This document shows, one piece after another, positions 43,575 to 52,729 of a DNA stretch of 64,000 bases. Every line of letters starts with the position of its first letter. Position 1 is the first letter of the stretch. Source of the stretch: Hydrogenophaga pseudoflava (GTDB lineage Bacteria; Pseudomonadota; Gammaproteobacteria; Burkholderiales; Burkholderiaceae_C); NCBI RefSeq assembly GCF_031020795.1, contig NZ_JAVHJP010000001.1, forward strand, positions 62,001-126,000, written 5' to 3'. A model generated the notes under the pieces. It was not told the DNA's origin. It did not search any database and was given only the letters and a program-made list of their open reading frames with translations. The translations under genes were made by a program, and so were the position numbers.

Positions 43575-45682
43575 CCAAGACACGCAGAAACAGCGACAGG
43601 GGTTTCGCCGCCGGGCCGCCCCAAGACGAAACGCGCCCCCCTGGGGGGCAGCGACCCGCGCAGCGGTGGAGCGTGGGGGCCAAGACATTGCCGCGGGACA
43701 CCCGCGACACCCTGTTCCTGCTGGCCGTCATCGCCTGGGTGGCGATGATGCAGGTGCCGCACATCCCCTGGTGGTGCTCGGCCCTCACCGCCTGTGTGCT
43801 GGTCTGGCGCGCGGTGCTTACCCTGCGCGGCCGGCCACTGCCCGGCTGGCGCTGGCGGATCGGCCTGCTGCTGGTCACGCTGGCCGCCACCTGGTGGACC
43901 CACAAGACCCTGCTCGGCCGCGACGCGGGGGTCACGCTGATCGTCGTGCTGCTGGCGCTCAAGACCCTGGAGCTGCGGGCGCGCCGCGACGCCTTCGTGG
44001 TGTTCTTCCTCGGCTTCTTCACGCTGCTGACCCACTTCTTCTATTCGCAGTCGCTGCCCACGGCGGCCGGCATCCTGGTGGCGCTGCTGGGCCTGCTGAC
44101 AGCGGTGGTCAATGCCCACATGCCGGTGGGGCATCCGCCGCTGCGGCAGAGCGCCGGCATCGCGGCTCGCCTGGCCCTGCTGGGCGCGCCGATCATGGTG
44201 GTGGCCTTCATGCTGTTCCCCCGCCTCTCTCCGCTGTGGGGTGTGCCAGGCGACGGCATGGACGGCCGCTCGGGCCTGTCCGGAAAGATGCGGGTCGGCC
44301 AGATCGCCGAGCTGGTGCTGGACGACCGCATCGCGTTGCGCGTGCGCTTCGACGGCCCGGTGCCGCCGCAGCGAGAGCTGTATTTCCGCGGACCGGTGCT
44401 CACCGATTTCGACGGCGTCGAATGGAAGCCGCTGCGCTCGGCCTTTCCGCCCCACATGGAGCTGCAGGCCCACCTGGCCTTTGCCGGCGACCCGATCCGC
44501 TACGAGGTCACCATGGAGCCGAACCACCGGCCCTGGGTGTTCGTGCTCGAGGCGGCCAGCCAGGCGCCCGAGCTGCAAGGCCTGCGGGCGTTCATGACGC
44601 CGGAACTGCAGTGGTTCGTGCGGCGCCCGGTGACCGAGCTGGTGCGCTACCGCGCCGAGAGCCACACCCGCTTTCGCCACGGCCCGCTGGAGCCGTCGCT
44701 GGCACTGCAGGACCAGATCGCGCTGCCGCCCGGCTTCAACCCGCGCACCCTGGCCTTCGCCCAGGAACTGCGGCGCGAACATGGGTCCGGGCCGCAGTCC
44801 GCCCCGGCGCTGGTCGAAGCGGCGCTCAACCGCCTGCGCACCGGTGGCTACACCTACACGCTCGACCCCGGCGTCTACGGCCAGCACACCGCCGACGAGT
44901 TCTGGTTCGACCGCAAAGAAGGCTTCTGCGAACACATCGCCTCCAGCTTCGTGATCCTCATGCGCGCGCTGGACATCCCGGCCCGCATCGTCACCGGCTA
45001 CCAGGGCGGCGAGCTCAACGCCGTCGACGGCTACTGGACGGTGCGCCAGCGCGACGCCCATGCCTGGGCCGAGGTCTGGCTGCAAGGTCAGGGCTGGGTG
45101 CGCGTGGACCCCACGAGCGCGGTGGCGCCGTCCCGCATCGGGTCGTTCGAGCGCCTGGTGGCGCCCCAGGGCGCCATCGGCGCCGCCCTGGGCACCCTGA
45201 ACCCCACGCTTGCACAGCAGCTGCGCGACGTCTGGGAAGCGGTGAACAACGGCTGGAACCAGTGGGTGCTGAGCTACACCCAGGGCCGGCAGCTGGACCT
45301 GCTCAAGAGCCTGGGTTTCGAGTCACCCAGCTGGACCGATCTGGCCTATGTGCTGATCGGCGTGGTCGTGCTGGTCAGCCTCGCGGGCGCCGCCTGGGCC
45401 CTGTGGGAGCGCCAGCAGCACGACCCCTGGCTGCGCACGCTGATGCGCGTGCGCAGCCGACTGGCCCGGCTGGGTGTCGAGGCGGGCGAACACGCCACAC
45501 CGCGCGAGCTGGCGCGCGTCGCATCGGCGCGGCTCGGTGACGACGTTTTCACGCAGCAGCTGGGCGCCTGGCTGCTGCGCCTTGAAGCGCTGCGCTACGC
45601 GCCCCACAGCCCGGATACGCTGACCGCGCTGCAGAAACAGTTTCAACAGATGCCCTGGCCCGAACGACGGGCGCCCTCATGA
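43568..45682 (+). CDS. TgpA-type membrane transglutaminase (DUF3488/DUF4129)
   Basis: The frame is open from a GTG at 43568 (704 residues). About seven N-terminal membrane helices precede an extracytoplasmic transglutaminase core with the triad Cys454 (EGFCEHIASSF), His498 (DAHAWAEVW) and Asp514 (VRVDPTSAV). A further helix and a cytoplasmic DUF4129-like tail end the protein. Such enzymes (for example TgpA of Pseudomonas) are essential for growth in some species, but the substrate is unknown. Residues 1-40 are coded by a repeat-like element (43599-43683), so I think translation may really start at the TTG at 43688 (LPRDTRDTLFLL), where homologues begin. It overlaps mltB by ATGA. Confidence 0.85.
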   Translation: MLTKTRRNSDRGFAAGPPQDETRPPGGQRPAQRWSVGAKTLPRDTRDTLFLLAVIAWVAMMQVPHIPWWCSALTACVLVWRAVLTLRGRPLPGWRWRIGLLLVTLAATWWTHKTLLGRDAGVTLIVVLLALKTLELRARRDAFVVFFLGFFTLLTHFFYSQSLPTAAGILVALLGLLTAVVNAHMPVGHPPLRQSAGIAARLALLGAPIMVVAFMLFPRLSPLWGVPGDGMDGRSGLSGKMRVGQIAELVLDDRIALRVRFDGPVPPQRELYFRGPVLTDFDGVEWKPLRSAFPPHMELQAHLAFAGDPIRYEVTMEPNHRPWVFVLEAASQAPELQGLRAFMTPELQWFVRRPVTELVRYRAESHTRFRHGPLEPSLALQDQIALPPGFNPRTLAFAQELRREHGSGPQSAPALVEAALNRLRTGGYTYTLDPGVYGQHTADEFWFDRKEGFCEHIASSFVILMRALDIPARIVTGYQGGELNAVDGYWTVRQRDAHAWAEVWLQGQGWVRVDPTSAVAPSRIGSFERLVAPQGAIGAALGTLNPTLAQQLRDVWEAVNNGWNQWVLSYTQGRQLDLLKSLGFESPSWTDLAYVLIGVVVLVSLAGAAWALWERQQHDPWLRTLMRVRSRLARLGVEAGEHATPRELARVASARLGDDVFTQQLGAWLLRLEALRYAPHSPDTLTALQKQFQQMPWPERRAPS
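43599..43683 (+). repeat. Intergenic palindromic repeat of Comamonadaceae type
   Basis: The element starts GGGGTTTCGCCGCCGGGCCG and continues through a CCCCCCTGGGGGG hairpin to GCGACCCGCGCAGCGG and GCGTGGGGGCCA. I recall near-identical intergenic elements at gene ends in Hydrogenophaga, Acidovorax and relatives. I see only one copy in this window. It lies between the DUF58 stop and the region homologous to the TgpA start. Confidence 0.6.
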
Positions 45683-46878
45683 GCCCACGATCCCGATCCG
45701 CCCTGCTGCCCGCCCTGCTCTGCCTGTCTCTGATGGGGCCGGCCGCCCAGGCACAGACCCCGGTGGAGACCACACCGGTTCCCACCCCCGTCGTACCGGC
45801 CACCCCGCTGCCCGCTGCTGCGCCCCCCGCAGAAGCTCCGCCGCCGCTGCCTCCTGCAGCGCTGCCCGCCCCACCGGCGGACACGCCGCCCGCGACGGAC
45901 CTCACGGTGTACGCGCAGTCCCCCGCGGCCATGGCCTTTGCCGACGACCTGGCCCGGCGCCGCGGGCTCGACCCTCAGTGGGTGCGCGAACAGATCGGTG
46001 CCGCCCGCCGCCAGCCCGCCGTGATCCGGCTCTCGCTGCCGGCGCCCCGCGCCGCGTTCAAGAACTGGGCGGCCTACCGCGCCCGCTTCGTCGAGCCGAT
46101 GCGCATCCGCGCCGGCCAGCGCTTCTGGGACACCCACCGCACAGCCCTGGAGCGCGCCGAGCGCGAGTTCGGCGTGCCCGCGAGCCTGATCGTCGGCGTG
46201 ATCGGGGTCGAGACCCTGTACGGCCAGCACACCGGCAATTTCCGCGTGATCGACGCGCTCACCACGCTGGCGTTCGACTTTCCGGCCAGCCACCCCCGCG
46301 CCGAGGCGCGGGCCGAGTTCTTCCGCGGCGAGCTGGAGCAGTTCCTGAGCCTGGCCCAGCGCACCGGCATGGACCCGCAGGTGATGCGTGGCAGCTACGC
46401 CGGCGCGATGGGCTGGCCGCAGTTCATGCCCAGCAGCTGGGCACGCTTCGCGATCGATTTCGACGGTGACGGCAAGATCGACCTGCTCAACAGCCCGGTG
46501 GACGCTATCGGCTCGGTGGCCAACTACTTCAAGGCCTACGGCTGGCAACCCGGCCAGCCGACCCACTACGCGGTGGGCTTCGACCTGAACACACTGGACA
46601 AGGAGGCTCTGCTCGCGCCCGACATCCTGCCCAGCTTCAGCGCCGAGAGCTTTGCCGCCAAAGGCGCCGTGCTGGATGCCGAAGGGAAAAGACATATCGG
46701 CAAGCTCGCGCTGATCGAACTGCAGAACGGCGACCCGGCCAACGGCGGCACCGCCCCCACCTACCTCGCCGGCACCGACAACTTCTACACCGTCACCCGC
46801 TACAACTGGAGCAGCTACTACGCCCTGGCGGTGATCGAACTGGGCCAGGCGGTGCAGGCCCAGGTCCCGGTGCGCTGA
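45679..46878 (+). CDS. mltB: Lytic murein transglycosylase B
   Basis: Protein of 399 residues. A signal peptide (LLPALLCLSLMGPAAQA, cleavage before QTPVE) without a lipobox cysteine is followed by a proline/alanine-rich linker of about 50 residues. The MltB catalytic domain comes next: VGVIGVETLYGQHTGNFRVI has the catalytic glutamate, and GSYAGAMGWPQFMPSSWARF follows. It cleaves the murein glycan to 1,6-anhydro ends. Its ATG overlaps the transglutaminase stop. It therefore may open the wall for the envelope machine coded upstream. It converges with the next gene. Confidence 0.92.
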   Translation: MSPRSRSALLPALLCLSLMGPAAQAQTPVETTPVPTPVVPATPLPAAAPPAEAPPPLPPAALPAPPADTPPATDLTVYAQSPAAMAFADDLARRRGLDPQWVREQIGAARRQPAVIRLSLPAPRAAFKNWAAYRARFVEPMRIRAGQRFWDTHRTALERAEREFGVPASLIVGVIGVETLYGQHTGNFRVIDALTTLAFDFPASHPRAEARAEFFRGELEQFLSLAQRTGMDPQVMRGSYAGAMGWPQFMPSSWARFAIDFDGDGKIDLLNSPVDAIGSVANYFKAYGWQPGQPTHYAVGFDLNTLDKEALLAPDILPSFSAESFAAKGAVLDAEGKRHIGKLALIELQNGDPANGGTAPTYLAGTDNFYTVTRYNWSSYYALAVIELGQAVQAQVPVR

Positions 46879-46891
46879 GCCCTGGCCGCGC

Positions 46892-47728
46892 TCAGCCGGC
46901 CGGTGTGATCCGGATGTCCACCGCCATCTCCTCGTCGCCCCCGCCCCGGCGCAAGCCCTTGACAGGCGTGCAGGCGCTGTAGTCGGTGGCAGCCGCCAGG
47001 CGGATATGGCGCTCGTCGGTCGGGCAGCGGTGCGTCACGTCCAGGCTGAACCAGCGGCGCTGCGCCGGGTCCACACACACGTCCACCCAGGCGTGGCTGG
47101 CCAGGTCCGGCTCGTTGGCGGCGTAGAAATGGCCGCTGACGTAGCGCGCCGGCAGACCGATGCTGCGGCACACCGCCACCATCACGTGCGCCTGGTCCTG
47201 GCACACGCCCAGCTCCCAGTCGAACGCTTCCAGCGCGGTGGTCTCCACGCCCGTGCGGCCCTTGCGGTACTGCACCTTGTCGGCGACGGCATGGGCCAGG
47301 GCCACCAGGTCGGTGGTGCCCGGCACCTCGCCCCGCGCACGCGCCGCCATGAGGCCCGGCACCGCCTGCAGGGCCCACATGGCCATGCGCGGGTGCGGCT
47401 CGGCCAGCGGGGTCGAGCGCAGGTAGAAGCCCGGCGGCGGCAGCGCGTCCAGGTCGTTGAATTCGGCCACTCCGTGGGTCAGCACCGTGCCCCGGGCGGT
47501 GATGCTGTTCTCCAGCAGGTTCTTCTCAGGCCGCGCCGAGAGCGAGTAGCTGTGCACGCGGTTGCCTTCGATGTCGGGCTGGTCGCACAGCGTGCCGGGC
47601 ACGCGCAGCTCCCAGTGCTCGACGCTCTGGCAGGCGCTGCTGACCGGCCACAGATGCAGCGCCTGCACGGTGTGGAGCAGCGGCTGGCTGTAGCGGAAGC
47701 GGGTGTGGTGGTGGACGACGAGTTTCAT
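46892..47728 (-). CDS. Transglutaminase-fold protein (BTLCP-like)
   Basis: Protein of 278 residues. The N-terminal beta domain starts [20 protein letters not shown], as in bacterial transglutaminase-like cysteine proteases with that extra domain. The triad is Cys176 (GVCQDQAHV), His212 (LASHAWVDV) and Asp230 (WFSLDVTHR). Such proteins are usually predicted to cleave or cross-link amide bonds of a peptide made by the adjacent ATP-grasp/alpha-E pair. It is the last gene of a three-gene operon. The start codon lies within a strong hairpin on the mRNA (47727-47759). Confidence 0.9.
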   Translation of the reverse strand: MKLVVHHHTRFRYSQPLLHTVQALHLWPVSSACQSVEHWELRVPGTLCDQPDIEGNRVHSYSLSARPEKNLLENSITARGTVLTHGVAEFNDLDALPPPGFYLRSTPLAEPHPRMAMWALQAVPGLMAARARGEVPGTTDLVALAHAVADKVQYRKGRTGVETTALEAFDWELGVCQDQAHVMVAVCRSIGLPARYVSGHFYAANEPDLASHAWVDVCVDPAQRRWFSLDVTHRCPTDERHIRLAAATDYSACTPVKGLRRGGGDEEMAVDIRITPAG

Positions 47729-47759
47729 GCGGGTTCCGGTTCGCGCCGGGGACCCGCAT
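47727..47759 (-). promoter_or_regulatory. Start-codon-sequestering hairpin before the transglutaminase gene
   Basis: On the minus strand ATGCGGGT (47752-47759) pairs with ACCCGCAT (47727-47734), so the second arm contains the first two bases of the start codon. An inner CCGG/CCGG pair stacks on it. The weak ribosome site lies within the stem. Translation could therefore depend on ribosomes arriving from the alpha-E gene 45 bp upstream. Confidence 0.6.
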
Positions 47760-47773
47760 CGTACTCGGCCCGT

Positions 47774-48733
47774 TCAGTGGCTTGGCACCAGGAAGTCCTG
47801 GCTGATGCGGCCGCCCAGCTCGTTCACCCGGTCCAGGAACTGCGTGAGGAAGGCGTGCAGGCCGGTCGAGAGGATCTCGTCGATGCGCGCGTACTGGAGA
47901 TCGGCCTTGAGCTTGCCGGCGCGGCGCTGGGTCTCGCCCGAGATCTCGTTGGCCACCACGCTCAGGTTGGCCACCACCTCGTTCATGCTGGCGGCCAGGC
48001 TGCGCGGCATGTCCGGTCGCAGGATCAGCAGCTCCGCCACCCGCTCGGGCGTGATGACGTCGCGGTAGACCTTGCGGTAGACCTCGAAGCCGGAGACCGA
48101 GCGCAGGATCGCGCTCCAGTGGTAGAAGTCGTACTCCTGGTCCTCGGCGCTGGCGGCGCCGAAGAAGTCGCTCTGCACCGCGTGGAACTTCACGTCCAGC
48201 AGCCGCGCGGTGTTGTCGGCGCGTTCGAGAAAGGAGCCCATGCGGTAGAAGTGGAAGGCCTCGTCCTGCAGCATGGTGCCCACGGCCACCCCGCGCGAGA
48301 GGTGCGAGCGGTGCTTCACCCACTCGAAGAACGCGCCGGGGTCGCGCTCGAAGTCCTTCGACTTGAGATAGCCCGCGAGCTTGAGCCAGGTGGCGTTCTG
48401 CGTCTCCCACAGCTCGGTGGTCAGTGCGCCGCGCACCGCCCGCGCGTTCTCGCGCGCCGCACGAAGGCAGGCCACGATGCTCGACGGGTTGGACTCGTCG
48501 CGCACCATGAAGTCCATGACGTTGCGCGGTGTGATGTCCTGGCCGTACTTGGCGGTGTAGCTGGGCATCAGTTCGCTGATCGACAGCAGGCCCTGCCACC
48601 CGACTTGGGCCACGGCGGCGGACTGCGGCAGCAACGAGGTCTGGTAGTTCACATCGAGCATGCGCGCGGTGTTCTCGGCCCGCTCGGTGTAGCGGGACAT
48701 CCAGAAGAGGTGGTCGGCGGTACGCGAAAGCAT
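47774..48733 (-). CDS. Alpha-E domain protein
   Basis: Protein of 319 residues, nearly all helical. It begins MLSRTADHLFWMSRYTERAE and continues with NTARMLDVNYQTSL, the usual alpha-E N terminus, and contains ARENARAVRGALTTELWETQ. The domain has no known catalytic activity; it always occurs next to circularly permuted ATP-grasp enzymes and transglutaminases and is thought to support peptide formation. It starts 12 bp after the ATP-grasp stop and is followed by the transglutaminase gene. Confidence 0.92.
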   Translation of the reverse strand: MLSRTADHLFWMSRYTERAENTARMLDVNYQTSLLPQSAAVAQVGWQGLLSISELMPSYTAKYGQDITPRNVMDFMVRDESNPSSIVACLRAARENARAVRGALTTELWETQNATWLKLAGYLKSKDFERDPGAFFEWVKHRSHLSRGVAVGTMLQDEAFHFYRMGSFLERADNTARLLDVKFHAVQSDFFGAASAEDQEYDFYHWSAILRSVSGFEVYRKVYRDVITPERVAELLILRPDMPRSLAASMNEVVANLSVVANEISGETQRRAGKLKADLQYARIDEILSTGLHAFLTQFLDRVNELGGRISQDFLVPSH

Positions 48734-48745
48734 GTCGTGTCTTTC

Positions 48746-50185
48746 TCAGTTTTCCAGAATCCAGGTGTCCTTGGTGCCGCCGCCCTGCGACGAGTTCACG
48801 ACCAGCGAACCCTCCTTGAGCGCCACGCGCGTGAGGCCGCCCGGCACCATCTGCACCTCTTTGCCGCTCAGCACGAAGGGGCGCAGGTCGATGTGGCGCG
48901 GCGCAATGCCTTTCTCCACATAGGTGGGGCAGGTCGAGAGGCTGAGCGTGGGCTGGGCGATGTAGCCGTCGGGCTTGGCCTTGACCACGGCACGGAACTC
49001 GTCCACCTCGGCCTTCGTGGCGGCCGGGCCCACGAGCATGCCGTAGCCACCCGCGCCGTGCACCTCCTTGACCACCAGCTCGGCCATGTTGTCCAGCATG
49101 TACTTCAGGTCGTCCGGGTTGCGACCCATGAAGGTGGGCACGTTGTTGAGGATCGGTTTTTCGCCCAGGTAGAACTCGATCATCTTGGGCACGTAGGGGT
49201 AGATCGACTTGTCGTCGGCGATGCCGGTGCCCACCGCGTTGCAGATGGTCACGTTGCCGCTGCGGTAGACGCCCAGCAGGCCGGCGCAGCCCAGCGTGGA
49301 GGTGGGACGGAACACCAGCGGGTCGAGGAAGTCGTCGTCCACGCGGCGGTAGATCACGTCCACGCGCTTGGGGCCCTTGGTGGTGCGCATGTAGACGAAG
49401 TTGTCCTTGACGAACAGGTCCTGCCCTTCGACCAGTTCCACACCCATTTGCTGGGCCAAAAAGGCGTGTTCGAAGTAGGCGCTGTTGTACATGCCGGGCG
49501 TGAGCACCACCACGGTGGGCTCGGCCGTGGTCGCGGGGCTGACCGCGCGCAGGGTCTCCAGCAGCAGGTCGGGGTAGTGCGCCACCGGCGCCACGCGGTT
49601 CTGGCCGAACAGCTCGGGAAACAGCCGCATCATCATCTTGCGGTCTTCGAGCATGTAGCTCACGCCGCTGGGCACGCGCAGGTTGTCTTCGAGCACGTAG
49701 TACTCGCCCTCGCCCTTCGCGTTCGGCGCGCGGACGATGTCGATGCCCGCGATGTGCGAGTAGATCTGGCTGGGCACCTGCACACCCATCATCTCAGGGC
49801 GGAACTGCGCGTTCTGGAAGATCTGGTCGGCCGGGATGTGGCCGGCCTTGATGATTTCCTGGTCGTGGTAGACGTCGTGTATGAAGCGGTTGAGCGCGGT
49901 CACGCGCTGCACCAGGCCGGCCTGCATGCGCTTCCACTCGTGCGCGGGGATGATGCGGGGAATCAGGTCGAAGGGGATGAGCCGCTCGGTACCGGCGCCG
50001 TCCTCGTCCTTGGCGCCATACACCGCGAAGGTGATGCCGACCCGGCGAAAGATCATTTCCGCCTCTTCCCGGCGCGATGCCATGACCTCTTCAGGTTGTT
50101 GTGCCAGCCACCGAGCGTAGTTCAGGTAGTGGGCCCGCACCTCCTCGGGGGAGGCGTTCATTTCGTCAAACATCGGTCGGCTCAT
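48746..50185 (-). CDS. Circularly permuted ATP-grasp protein
   Basis: Protein of 479 residues of the CP_ATPgrasp type. Landmarks are VDVIYRRVDDDFLDPLVFRP, NAVGTGIADDKSIYPYVPKM and the glycine loop VVKEVHGAGGYGMLVGP that should bind ATP. Such enzymes are predicted to form amide bonds between amino acids or peptides by acyl phosphate. It heads the operon ATP-grasp, alpha-E, transglutaminase. AGGAGAAAAAAG precedes the ATG at 50185. No peptide substrate is obvious in the operon. Confidence 0.92.
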   Translation of the reverse strand: MSRPMFDEMNASPEEVRAHYLNYARWLAQQPEEVMASRREEAEMIFRRVGITFAVYGAKDEDGAGTERLIPFDLIPRIIPAHEWKRMQAGLVQRVTALNRFIHDVYHDQEIIKAGHIPADQIFQNAQFRPEMMGVQVPSQIYSHIAGIDIVRAPNAKGEGEYYVLEDNLRVPSGVSYMLEDRKMMMRLFPELFGQNRVAPVAHYPDLLLETLRAVSPATTAEPTVVVLTPGMYNSAYFEHAFLAQQMGVELVEGQDLFVKDNFVYMRTTKGPKRVDVIYRRVDDDFLDPLVFRPTSTLGCAGLLGVYRSGNVTICNAVGTGIADDKSIYPYVPKMIEFYLGEKPILNNVPTFMGRNPDDLKYMLDNMAELVVKEVHGAGGYGMLVGPAATKAEVDEFRAVVKAKPDGYIAQPTLSLSTCPTYVEKGIAPRHIDLRPFVLSGKEVQMVPGGLTRVALKEGSLVVNSSQGGGTKDTWILEN

Positions 50186-50231
50186 GGGCTTTTTTCTCCT
50201 GTGCTCAGCATAGCAAGGAGCGGGCCAGTGG

Positions 50232-52604
50232 TCACCCACCCGGGTCCGCGCCATCGCCCTCATCCTCCATGGGCGCACCCGGATGGTGCCAGTAGCGACG
50301 CACGGCATCCCGGTGGCAATGCACGCCGGAAGGCTCGTCGCTGCGCCACAACGCCGCACCACATTGGGGCGAAGTCACCCAGTGCATGGCCCGCGCCCGG
50401 TACCGGTCCACCACCACGGCCGCCGGATGCCCGAAGCGGTTGCGGTAGCCGGACTGCACGAGCGCCACCGACGGACGCAGGGTGTTGAGCAGCACCGGGC
50501 TGCTCGAGGACGCACTCCCGTGGTGCGGCGCCAGCAGCAGGTCGGCCCGCAACTGCGGCCGCGCCAGGGCCAGCCGGGTTTCGCGCTCGGCGTCCAGATC
50601 GCCGCTGAGCCAGGCCCAGCGCCGACCGTTGCCCACCCGCAGCACGCAGGACATGGCGTTGCTCGGCAGCCGCCCCTGGCCGTTGTCATCGAAGTGTTCG
50701 GGCGACGGATGCAGCAGTTCAAAGTCCACCCCGTCCCACTGCCAGCGCTGGCCGGCCAGGCAGCGCTCACCGTCGCCGAACGAGGACAGCCAGCGCGCCT
50801 GCGGCCACGCAGTGCGCACCGCAGCAGAACCACCCGAATGGTCGCTGTCGCTGTGGCTCACCACCACTGCGTCGGGCGCCTCGCCCAGCGCGCGCAGCAG
50901 CGGCACCACCACCCGGTCGCCGGCGTCGCTGCCCGGGCCGTAACGCGGACCGGTGTCATAGAGCAGGCTGTGGCCGGCGGTGCGCACCAGCACTGCGCTG
51001 CCCTGGCCGACGTCGACCGCCAGCACCTCGAACTCGCCCGCCCCGGGCCGCGACGGCGCCCAGACCAGCATCGGCGTCAGCAGCACCAGCCCGCCCGAGC
51101 GCAGCGGCCAGGGCAGGCGCAGTGCCAGCAGCAGCCCGCCGGCCACGCCGCAGAACGCGATGGGCAAGGGCGGGATGGGCCAGAACAGCGTGGCCCAGCG
51201 CCACCCCCCGAGCCACTGCAGAAAAGCGACCAGCCCCTGCACCGCCAGCGCCGCCAGGTCCCACAGCCACGGCACCAGCACGCCGAGCATGGCCAGCGGC
51301 GTGACCACACCCGTCACCCAGGGAATCGCCAGCAGGTTGGCCGCCAGGCCGGCCAGGGACAACTGGCCGAACAGCAACACGCCCAGCGGCGCCAGGGCCA
51401 CCGTCACCACCGCCTGCTCGCGCAAGAGCCGCACCATCCGGCCGTGCTGCACGCCGCTCCCCGAGGCGAACAGGATGCCCACCGCCACAAAGCTCAGCCA
51501 GAACCCGGGCTGCAGCAGCGCCCAGGGGTCGAGCGCCAGCACCGCCACCATCGCCAGCAGCCAGACCAGGGGCCAAGGCCACTGGCGCACGCCCTGCCGC
51601 AGCCCCACCACCAGCGCCAGCATCAGCACCGTGCGTTGCGCAGGCACGCCCCAGCCCGAGAACAGGGCGTAAGCGGCCGCGGCCGCCACACCACCCCAGG
51701 CCGCCGCCCGCGGCGCCGGCACGGCCAGCAGCACCCCCGGCCACACGCGGGCCCAGCGCCGCCAGCCCCAGCCGATGCCCGCCGTGGCCAGCCATGCAAA
51801 CACCGTGACATGAAGACCGGAGATGCTCATCAGATGAGCCACGCCCGTGTCGCGAAACAGGGTCCAGTCGCTGCGTTCGATCGCCGCCTGGTCACCCACC
51901 ACCAGCGCCGCCAGCACGCCGGCGCTGCGCGGCTCCGGCACGCGTGCCGCGATGCGGTCGGCCACCCACTGGCGCGCGGCCTCGACCGGGTGGCTGCCGT
52001 GCGCCCCGAGGAACACCGGCGCAGGGTCGCGCGGGCCGGCGCGCAGGTAGCCGGTCGCGCCGATGCCCTGCTCCCAGAGCCAGCGCTCGCGGTCGAAGCC
52101 GTGGGGATTCGATGCACCATGGGGCCGCTTGAGCCGCACCGTCAGCCGCCAGGCGTCGCCCGCCCGCCAGGAGCGCCCCGCGCCCTGCCCGCGGAAGTCG
52201 CTGATCAGCAGCCGCGGCGGGAGGTCCACCGATTGCCCGCCCTGCGTCGCCGATTCCACAACGAACTCGAAGCGGTCGCTGTCGGCGCCCCGCTGGGGCA
52301 GGGTGGCCACCTGCCCGGTGACCACCAGGTCCACGCCCTCCATCGCGGGGGCCAGCCCCTGCGCCTGGTACCTCGCCGCGCGCAGGCCTGTGGCCCCGGC
52401 CGCGGCCAGCGCGCCCGCCAGCAGGGCCACGCCGGTCGCCCACCCGATACGGCGCCCGCCGCCGATCCGTGTGGCGATGCCCGCCAGGAGGAGCGCCGCC
52501 GCCAGCAGCGCCCCGTAAATGGTCCCGGGCCACAACCGCCCTTGCTGCAGCTGCAGCGCCACACCCAGCACCGCGCCGGGCAGCACCGCCCACAGCGGGT
52601 GCAT
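50232..52604 (-). CDS. comEC: DNA uptake channel protein ComEC/Rec2
   Basis: Protein of 790 residues. An N-terminal DUF4131-like part, the competence domain with about ten helices (AHLMSISGLHVTVFAWLATA; GWGVPAQRTVLMLALVVGLR) and a C-terminal metallo-beta-lactamase-like domain (VVVSHSDSDHSGGSAAV; LLAPHHGSASSSSP) make up the full ComEC layout. It carries single-stranded DNA across the inner membrane in natural transformation. The metal-site pattern HSDSDH is close to the HxHxDH form, with Ser in place of the usual His. It lies between two peptide-ligase modules without obvious link. The divergent gene starts 125 bp away. Confidence 0.93.
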   Translation of the reverse strand: MHPLWAVLPGAVLGVALQLQQGRLWPGTIYGALLAAALLLAGIATRIGGGRRIGWATGVALLAGALAAAGATGLRAARYQAQGLAPAMEGVDLVVTGQVATLPQRGADSDRFEFVVESATQGGQSVDLPPRLLISDFRGQGAGRSWRAGDAWRLTVRLKRPHGASNPHGFDRERWLWEQGIGATGYLRAGPRDPAPVFLGAHGSHPVEAARQWVADRIAARVPEPRSAGVLAALVVGDQAAIERSDWTLFRDTGVAHLMSISGLHVTVFAWLATAGIGWGWRRWARVWPGVLLAVPAPRAAAWGGVAAAAAYALFSGWGVPAQRTVLMLALVVGLRQGVRQWPWPLVWLLAMVAVLALDPWALLQPGFWLSFVAVGILFASGSGVQHGRMVRLLREQAVVTVALAPLGVLLFGQLSLAGLAANLLAIPWVTGVVTPLAMLGVLVPWLWDLAALAVQGLVAFLQWLGGWRWATLFWPIPPLPIAFCGVAGGLLLALRLPWPLRSGGLVLLTPMLVWAPSRPGAGEFEVLAVDVGQGSAVLVRTAGHSLLYDTGPRYGPGSDAGDRVVVPLLRALGEAPDAVVVSHSDSDHSGGSAAVRTAWPQARWLSSFGDGERCLAGQRWQWDGVDFELLHPSPEHFDDNGQGRLPSNAMSCVLRVGNGRRWAWLSGDLDAERETRLALARPQLRADLLLAPHHGSASSSSPVLLNTLRPSVALVQSGYRNRFGHPAAVVVDRYRARAMHWVTSPQCGAALWRSDEPSGVHCHRDAVRRYWHHPGAPMEDEGDGADPGG

Positions 52605-52729
52605 CAGGCGGTCCGCCGGACGGCCATGCGCCGTGGCGCGGGACTTGCTAGATTCTGCAGAACGCGCGCGGCGTCCCGCCCTGGCAGCGTTTTCATTGTT
52701 TGTGACTCCCTGTTGAAAGTGACCCCAGC

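Noticed and set aside
47006..50488. An 1160-codon open frame on the plus strand opposite three minus-strand genes
   Set aside because: It runs across three well-supported genes and their intergenic gaps and has no recognisable domain; it is a composition artefact.
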